Shown: positions 60,401 through 64,000 of the stretch, piece by piece | How positions within the stretch are numbered: the stretch's first letter is position 1 | How the letters are laid out: every line of letters starts with the position of its first letter | DNA from: Anas platyrhynchos | Taxonomy: Eukaryota > Chordata > Aves > Anseriformes > Anatidae | Assembly (NCBI RefSeq): GCF_047663525.1 | Contig: NC_092602.1 | Span: forward strand, 5,091,501 to 5,155,500 | Direction: 5' to 3' | DNA: 64,000 bases | Made by a program: the position numbers and the translations under genes | The notes under the pieces: generated by a model | The model's input: only the letters and a program-made list of their open reading frames with translations | What the model was told of the DNA's origin: nothing | Databases searched by the model: none

Positions 60401-63007
60401 CACAGCTCGAGCTCACCAACGCTCGCAGTAAAAATGTTTTTGGGTAAGTTTACTTCAAGAAAACTACTGGGGAAAAAGGCAGCTTTTATCCAGCAAAACA
60501 TTCTCCCAGCAGCTGGGCACCTGCAGAGCCCAGCAGCACCACCTGCACCCCGTTACACCGCCAGCAGCAAAAAGCCCTTGGTGGAAGCAGCCGAGAGCTG
60601 CACATGTTGCACCTCCTCATGCCTCGGTGCTGCCAGTGCATGGGAAAGCAGCAAGAGAGTGGTGATTGCTGCCGAAATACAGGGCTGGGATCACTCAGGG
60701 CAAGAGGAATTGACTCAAGATGACTCCCACGTGAGCAGGCCTGAAGGATCTGAGGGCTCCGTCAGCAAAGCCAGAGCTTCGTCCCTCTGCTTGCAAACAT
60801 GCAGCTCGAGGCTCTGTGCCAGACCCGGCATTCACAGCACGAGGAATTTTACTTGGACTCGAACAGAACTGTCCAACCTGAAACACGTCCATGCTCCACC
60901 TGAATTACGAGGTCTCTAACTGAGACAAAACATCAGCTGGGTGAGCATTCAGTGCTGAGGACTTGCAAATCCTCAGCTTCAACTCCCTACCAGATCAGCA
61001 GGGCTCGCATGGCCGGCAGACAGTGAGCACGCTGCACGCTGTCGTGCTCAGCCAGGCCAAACAAGCGTGTCTAGAAGTTTCCATCTTCTCCTCAGTCAGC
61101 TGCATTCCCCATCAGCATTTCCATATACTCCAGAGCTGCAGAGCTGCAGGACAGAGGGTTCATGGTGCTTTCTGTAATTAAATCTGTAGATGCTGGTGCC
61201 ACGGAACACAGCGTACTTAAATCATTATGGGAAACGAGTAAATGGCTCGTGCACTAATCAACTTCTAGATGACCTTGTGGGACGGCTAATTATGCAAAAA
61301 GCCAAGCCACATGAGTCCAGAACTGGGGGCTCACTCCCTGCAAGCCGAGCGGGTTATGCTCTGGCACCGTGCTGCTCTCTGTAAAACAGGACGCTAGGCA
61401 CAGAGCGCCCGCCCTGCGCTCAGCAGCCAGCATCCCAAACCACCGTCCCACCAACCCGGAGATGCAGACGCTGCTGCGCTGCCTTCCAGAAACGCGGTCA
61501 AACCAATTTTCTGTTGACTCTGTGTTTTCATGAGGCGGCAGCATCAGGCGGTGCTGCTCAGACATCCACACAGCCCCGAGTGCTGCTCAGAAGAGCCGTG
61601 CCCAGCAGTCACATCGAGCGCGCCGCAACGCGACGTGGGTTTGCTGAACACAGCAGCACTTCCCCTAGGGAAGGAGAGGTTTTTTTTTCCTTGATGCACT
61701 GACCCAGCCACAACCTTCGTCAGTGGTGAGTCTGGAAACCTCATGAGCACTACCTACGGATGCATATTCAGTGCAGCCAATACCACAGAGCAGCATTTAT
61801 AGATGTCCCAAAGCCCCAGCCCCAGACCAGGAGAGCAACGCGCTACAAAAACACCAAACCAAAGCAACCCCAAGCTGGGCAGCCAGTATCTCACCATACC
61901 ATGAAGTAATGTTCTCATTTTAAGCAGAATGTAACGAAAGCAGGTGTTCCCTACGTCTTCTCTCTTGCATAAGGTTTGTTTTCCAGCATTCAAGGTAAGA
62001 GCAGAGTGGTTTTGTAGGGCAAAATGGGTGGCTGGCTGGCTTTTTAATACATTCATGGGTTTTGTTTGCTGTGATTTGAAGCCATCCTCGTTTGTGGAAG
62101 GAAACCAAATGTGAATCCCAGAAGAGTTATGAACACAAATATTTCAGAAATATTGTTTGTTAAGCACTCATCCGATCTGTTACACAACAGAGCAGTAAAA
62201 ACTACGCTCTTGGGAGGAGCACGCATGGGGTTTTGACAGCTTTACATAATGCAGTTGTCCTAAATATACACTAATAAATACCAAACCAGAGCTTAGCGTG
62301 TACAGAGGGGAGACAGGGAATATACACAGGCAGCTAGATTTATGCATCATTCATCTCCAGCACTCCCCTACAGTGGGGGGTGAACAGGAGAGGCACTGCT
62401 CTGGCATTTTGTTGTGAATCAGAGCTCCCCGGGGTGCCACTCATCACTCCCCATCCACACTGACCACCCCAGCCTCCCCAAGAAAGGCACACCCGTCCTA
62501 CCTTCCAGAAGCAGCACTGTAACTTCACTTTCACTTGCTCTCCCCAGTTTACAGTCATTACCCAGGGGCTTTGAAGACTGGCTTAAGGCTGCGTGACCAG
62601 CTGAGAAGACGTTCGGCACACGCAGTATTGCTTAAAACCCTTTGTGACTCTTTGGGAAACAGACAGCTACTTTTAATTGCATATGAACTGGTATCTGCTA
62701 GGGTTTCTGCACGATTTAGCAGGCCCAGAAAGGCTGCTTTACAGGGAGGTTTTTAAGAAGGATCCAGCTGCAAGTTTGCACGCCGAGCCGGGCTCTACCT
62801 GACTGGTTGTTCCTCATGCGGATGGCTTTCGCCTTGGCCAGCTCCAGCGCCGTGACCCAGCGCTGCCTCTCCACTTCCGAGTTGGCCTTCAGGTGGTACG
62901 TCCTTCCCCCGTTGGAGAGCACGATGTTACACGAGTCCTCCGTGTCGATGTGGGCCGTCGACAGGTTGATGGTTCCACGGCACGTGTGGGCCATCTCCGC
63001 CTGTGTC
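12265..63007 (-). CDS. OSBP2: Oxysterol-binding protein 2 (ORP4), 5'-incomplete
   Basis: OSBP2 is a sterol and PI4P carrier acting at ER contacts with Golgi and plasma membrane. Thirteen exons are visible (described separately); together they give 703 residues and a stop, in frame throughout. Visible order: second half of the PH domain (1-69), a helical dimerisation-like segment (about 80-200), an FFAT motif EYFDAME (233-239) that binds ER VAP proteins, a basic patch KKRRRTR, the ORD lid and barrel from about 307, KPFNPLLGE, the family signature EQVSHHPP (413-420), and the terminal CPDIF. It is OSBP2 rather than OSBP because of the [19 protein letters not shown] segment and the insert [20 protein letters not shown] before LWKKYPLP, as I recall these families. 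The N-terminal exons, including the start codon and the front of the PH domain, lie beyond position 64000. All introns are GT-AG. The largest, 31.6 kb, separates the PH exon from the rest, an arrangement that suits an internal promoter for short forms. Confidence 0.95.
12519..12739 (-). CDS. OSBP2: OSBP2 exon v12: C-terminal ORD helices
   Basis: Acceptor CTGCAG and donor GTGGGA. It encodes [35 protein letters not shown], and the charged helix [27 protein letters not shown] and the EKQR helix are characteristic of the family. Confidence 0.97.
12961..13087 (-). mobile_element. CR1 LINE fragment, 3' end
   Basis: It starts with the CR1 3'-terminal repeats in antisense (ACAGAATCACAGAATAATC), followed by the usual GGTTGGAAGAGACCTCCAAG text. 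It lies in the intron between OSBP2 exons v12 and v11. Confidence 0.9.
13392..13576 (-). CDS. OSBP2: OSBP2 exon v11: ORP4-specific insert region
   Basis: Acceptor CTTCTGCCAG and donor GTGAGT. It encodes [20 protein letters not shown] and [10 protein letters not shown], then the Ser/Lys-rich segment [18 protein letters not shown] and LWKKYPLP. The last part is the feature I used to choose OSBP2 over OSBP. Confidence 0.97.
13985..14080 (-). CDS. OSBP2: OSBP2 exon v10: ORD barrel
   Basis: It is 32 codons, phase 0/0, with acceptor TTTTATCTAG and donor GTACGT. It encodes [19 protein letters not shown] and [11 protein letters not shown]. Confidence 0.97.
14263..14366 (-). CDS. OSBP2: OSBP2 exon v9: ORD barrel
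   Basis: Acceptor GCTCCTGCAG and donor GTGGGT. It encodes [18 protein letters not shown] and [13 protein letters not shown], typical consecutive ORD strands. Confidence 0.97.
15060..15180 (-). CDS. OSBP2: OSBP2 exon v8: VSHHPP and barrel strands
   Basis: A T/C-rich tract and TTCCAG acceptor precede it; the donor is GTAGGT. It encodes [19 protein letters not shown], then [12 protein letters not shown]. The His-His pair is the PI4P head-group contact in ORD proteins (family knowledge). Confidence 0.97.
16647..16892 (-). CDS. OSBP2: OSBP2 exon v7: ORD core
   Basis: It is 82 codons, phase 0/0, with acceptor CTCCCTGCAG and donor GTGAGG. It encodes [20 protein letters not shown], then [27 protein letters not shown] and [14 protein letters not shown] lines the sterol tunnel. 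The exon stops inside the EQVSHHPP signature. Confidence 0.97.
16893..19799 (-). other. OSBP2: OSBP2 intron v6-v7, no other gene seen
   Basis: This 2.9-kb intron has short A-rich runs near 17695-17720 and a small tandem duplication of TGGTTTGTAC near 18471-18490. The open frames are short and unsupported. Confidence 0.7.
19800..19964 (-). CDS. OSBP2: OSBP2 exon v6: basic patch and ORD lid
   Basis: It is 55 codons, phase 0/0, with acceptor CTTCTGCAG and donor GTAAGT. It encodes the basic cluster [19 protein letters not shown] and [17 protein letters not shown], the N-terminal lid and first helix of the lipid-binding domain. Confidence 0.97.
20059..20125 (-). CDS. OSBP2: OSBP2 exon v5: short Ser-rich exon
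   Basis: This 67-nt exon has acceptor TTTCCCCGCAG and donor GTGAGT. It encodes [18 protein letters not shown] and LEDS, the serine-rich (SGSNLSGAS) segment that follows the FFAT motif in OSBP-type proteins and is phosphoregulated in OSBP (family knowledge). Confidence 0.95.
20429..20546 (-). CDS. OSBP2: OSBP2 exon v4: FFAT motif
   Basis: Acceptor TTTGTGCCCACAG and donor GTACGA. An acidic run ([10 protein letters not shown]) leads directly into EYFDAMEDA, a canonical two-phenylalanines-in-an-acidic-tract core with Tyr at the second position, followed by [11 protein letters not shown]. This is the ER-targeting VAP-binding site. Confidence 0.97.
21479..21665 (-). CDS. OSBP2: OSBP2 exon v3: coiled-coil segment
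   Basis: Acceptor CCCTCCAG and donor GTGAGC. It encodes [17 protein letters not shown], then a heptad-rich helix ([20 protein letters not shown]) and a Gly/Ala/Ser/Thr-rich tail. Residues 154-215. Confidence 0.96.
27333..27360. repeat. (GGA)n microsatellite
   Basis: About nine uninterrupted GAG/GGA units lie in an OSBP2 intron. A shorter GGA run is at 54168-54187. Confidence 0.95.
27651..27671 (+). other. Predicted intronic G-quadruplex motif
   Basis: Four GGG runs are separated by loops ATTA, CC and TTA within 21 nt, satisfying the standard G3+N1-7 rule. Two of the loops resemble telomeric repeats. Confidence 0.6.
28850..29250. promoter_or_regulatory. CpG-dense segment inside OSBP2 intron v2-v3
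   Basis: By hand count there are about 18 CpG dinucleotides in 28921-29040, far above the surroundings. It could be an internal CpG-island promoter upstream of exon v3 (reading leftward). No first exon with a convincing donor was located on the minus strand, so a function is only inferred. Confidence 0.35.
30954..31204 (-). CDS. OSBP2: OSBP2 exon v2: linker and helical segment
   Basis: It has a long T-rich tract and TTTGCAG acceptor, and a GTGAGT donor. It encodes [16 protein letters not shown], then a leucine-rich helix ([28 protein letters not shown]) and [17 protein letters not shown]. It is the first exon after the 31.6-kb intron. Residues 70-153 of the visible fragment, leaving in phase 0. 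Confidence 0.97.
31247..31260 (-). promoter_or_regulatory. RFX X-box motif upstream of OSBP2 exon v2
   Basis: The minus strand reads GTAACCATGGAAAC, a perfect match to the X-box consensus GTNRCCATRGNAAC bound by RFX factors. It sits 43-56 nt upstream of the v2 exon start, just before its polypyrimidine tract. Confidence 0.5.
33121..33134 (+). promoter_or_regulatory. Second RFX X-box-like motif
   Basis: GTTGCTATAGGAAC matches GTNRCCATRGNAAC at all positions but one (T for the second C). It lies 1.9 kb upstream of OSBP2 exon v2 in the gene's direction and 66 nt before a candidate plus-strand exon start. Confidence 0.4.
33200..33310 (+). CDS. Candidate plus-strand first exon (speculative)
   Basis: An ATG with a good Kozak context (AAAATGG) opens 37 codons ([14 protein letters not shown] onward) that end exactly before a consensus-like donor GTAAGG at 33311. 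An X-box-like motif lies 66-79 nt upstream. No downstream exon was identified, and the stretch is antisense to an OSBP2 intron, so chance is a real alternative. Confidence 0.15.
35613..35975 (-). mobile_element. CR1 LINE fragment with internal deletion
   Basis: At 35766-35973 the minus strand encodes the C-terminal part of the CR1 reverse-transcriptase ORF ([19 protein letters not shown], then [19 protein letters not shown]). The expected following segment (GLE..YEERLRELGLF-type) is absent, and the sequence passes straight to the 3' UTR and the terminal CATAGAATCAT repeats at 35613-35640. It is dead and truncated. Confidence 0.9.
37833..38190. repeat. Avian interspersed repeat with internal quasi-tandem units
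   Basis: The text has recurring blocks such as TGCTCCAGCATGGGTCCCC, GGGGTCCCTCCCACGGGATG and TGCTCCTGCGTGGGCTCC, a family I recall as widespread in bird genomes. I cannot assign it to a named family from sequence alone; an origin from an endogenous retroelement is possible. It may extend to about 38390. Confidence 0.5.
43425..43690 (-). mobile_element. CR1 LINE fragment (RT C-terminus)
   Basis: The minus strand encodes [20 protein letters not shown], then [18 protein letters not shown], the conserved end of the CR1 reverse-transcriptase ORF, preceded by the usual [14 protein letters not shown] text. It is degraded, and neither the 5' part nor the 3' terminal repeats are present. Confidence 0.88.
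54774..54848 (+). mobile_element. CR1 LINE fragment, 3' tail
   Basis: The plus-strand text TTGGACCCAATGATCTCTTG, then AGGTCCCTTCCAACCCCTAC, ends in a TGTGATCCTAT tail, the classic CR1 3' end. Only about 75 bp remains. Confidence 0.88.
59548..59560 (+). promoter_or_regulatory. POU/homeodomain composite motif, copy 1
   Basis: GGCTAATTATGCA contains TAATTATGCA, the reverse of the TGCATAATTA type bound by POU-homeodomain factors. An identical 13-mer lies at 61284-61296. Confidence 0.35.
60014..60025 (+). promoter_or_regulatory. bZIP-type motif TGACGTTACGCA
   Basis: This is a CRE/ATF half site TGACG fused to a C/EBP- or PAR-bZIP-like TTACGCA, in an AT-richer block (about 59930-60180) that stands out from the surrounding intron. 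Function is inferred only from motif similarity. Confidence 0.25.
61284..61296 (+). promoter_or_regulatory. POU/homeodomain composite motif, copy 2
   Basis: GGCTAATTATGCA again, here followed by AAAA so that the octamer-like ATGCAAA is also present. It lies 1.5 kb upstream-side of the end of exon v1 within the large intron. Confidence 0.35.
62799..63007 (-). CDS. OSBP2: OSBP2 exon v1: C-terminal half of PH domain
   Basis: Acceptor TTCCTGTGCAG precedes 63007, and donor GTAGAG follows 62799. It encodes [19 protein letters not shown] through [17 protein letters not shown], the last beta strands and C-terminal helix of the PH domain ([16 protein letters not shown] helix). It enters in phase 2 and leaves in phase 1. 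Confidence 0.97.
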
Positions 63008-64000
63008 CTGCACAGGAACAGAGGACAAGGAAGCGTGAATCCCTCTGCACCCACCCTCCCCGGGATGGCCACCGACCCACGACCCACGCACCACCAGGGC
63101 ATTTTTCATCTCATTTGCACTGCTGCTCGTCTCTCTCCCTGTACCCCACCTTTATTACTCTCCAGTTTTGTGCCTTTCCATACCCTCTCCCTTCAATCAC
63201 TCTCTTTTGTCCAAGTTTGATAAGATCTTGCGTGCGAAGATCTTCATTTGTAAAGCAAACGAGCGTGGCATAATTCCTCTGGGGCTGTTAAAACACCTTT
63301 GCTGCAGGCAAAATTGCTGCACACTTCAGCAGGCTTCATCAGCACCAAGAGCAGGCGGCTGTTCCGGAGCCAAACTTTCCAAACAACCAACCCTCGTTGT
63401 ACCCCTGCTTAGCCAAACGAGGAGAAATGGGTATGCTGCTACTATGGCACCTAATTCTCAGCAAGCAGTTCACCAAGCAGCTGCAAGAAGATGGAGCTCC
63501 AGGTCAGGACAAACTTTTCTTTGGATCATTATCCAGGGATCAGGCCCCCCTGCCCAGGGATGCTTTGGTTGCAGAGCACGAGCCAGCGCTCCAAACACTC
63601 CCTAGCATGTTTTCAGCAGCACCTAAAGGCACTTTTTTTTTCTTAAGCAGAGACTAGATGTATCAAAGGCACTCGGGTACAAAGAGAAATGCCTGATGTA
63701 GTCCTGAAACTGCCTCTCCACCCACTGCTGCACTTACAGACACCTAAAATAGCTCAGCGAGAGCTCAGCCCGTGAGTCCCACAGCCCTCCCAGCACCCAG
63801 CTCAGGCACAGCCCACAGCACAGCGGTGCTGGCAGCACCCACGCAGCCCACCCCCGGCACACAGCCCACCCCCACGGGGCCTCCTGCTTTCCAGCAGGGG
63901 CTGCAGATGCCATAAGCCCCATCCCTCCAGCCCCTCGCACAGCCTGGAGCAGCTAAAAGGCAGATCTGTGGGCAGGAGGAAATCAGAGGGTCTCCTTTGA
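63008..64000 (-). other. OSBP2: OSBP2 intron upstream of exon v1 (continues past edge)
   Basis: It is non-coding as far as seen. The exon for the first half of the PH domain and the N-terminal exon must lie beyond position 64000. Short open frames here lack support. Confidence 0.8.

Larger units (their letters stand above)
31205..62798 (-). other. OSBP2: OSBP2 intron v1-v2, 31.6 kb
   Basis: This is the largest intron in view; it separates the PH-domain exon from the rest. It contains three CR1 fragments, one other avian interspersed repeat, several A/T homopolymer runs (for example near 38516, 50141, 51908, 57970) and candidate regulatory motifs listed separately. Its many open frames of 60-190 codons are unsupported by splice sites, repeats of codon bias or recognisable domains. 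I see no nested protein gene with confidence. Confidence 0.75.

Noticed and set aside
12265..63007. Assignment to OSBP instead of OSBP2
   Set aside because: Both share the ORD and the CPDIF end, but the FFAT-flanking text and the insert before LWKKYPLP fit OSBP2 better, from memory of the families.
1..64000. tRNA, rRNA, microRNA, CRISPR, operon or phage features
   Set aside because: I found no cloverleaf with A/B boxes, no convincing long precursor hairpin, no spaced direct-repeat array and no prokaryotic gene layout. Conserved microRNAs can be missed by eye.

Overview
The window is vertebrate nuclear DNA, almost certainly from a bird. It has spliced genes with GT-AG introns, a GC-rich background, and several truncated copies of the avian CR1 LINE (12961, 35613, 43425, 54774). 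There is nothing prokaryotic or viral in its organisation. The dominant gene is OSBP2 (ORP4, oxysterol-binding protein 2) on the minus strand. In birds this suggests the microchromosome that corresponds to human 22q11-12 (inference).

Layout, left to right. (1) 1-5.5 kb is non-coding and holds a cluster of homeodomain-type motifs, two pentanucleotide microsatellites, a perfect palindrome and a 61-nt A tract. (2) 5564-8870 holds at least seven minus-strand exons whose reading phases join into one 457-residue fragment. It has a coiled-coil segment, and I could not name it. (3) 9.15-9.7 kb is a pyrimidine-rich degenerate minisatellite. (4) About 9.75-12.26 kb is the OSBP2 3' UTR. (5) 12265-31204 carries twelve OSBP2 exons: FFAT motif, lid, the lipid-binding ORD, and the C-terminus. 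(6) 31205-62798 is one 31.6-kb OSBP2 intron with CR1 copies, another avian repeat and several candidate regulatory motifs. (7) 62799-63007 is the exon for the second half of the PH domain. (8) 63008-64000 is the start of the next intron; the N-terminal exons lie beyond the right edge.

The thirteen visible OSBP2 exons total 2113 nt and join without a frameshift into 703 residues plus a stop, so the gene looks intact as far as it can be seen. The protein would link membranes through the PH domain (Golgi/plasma membrane phosphoinositides) and the FFAT motif (ER VAP proteins), and would carry sterol and PI4P in the ORD. The most interesting items are the unnamed coiled-coil gene directly downstream of OSBP2, and two RFX-type X-boxes just upstream of the first exon after the PH domain. 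Those X-boxes suggest an internal promoter for a PH-less form.
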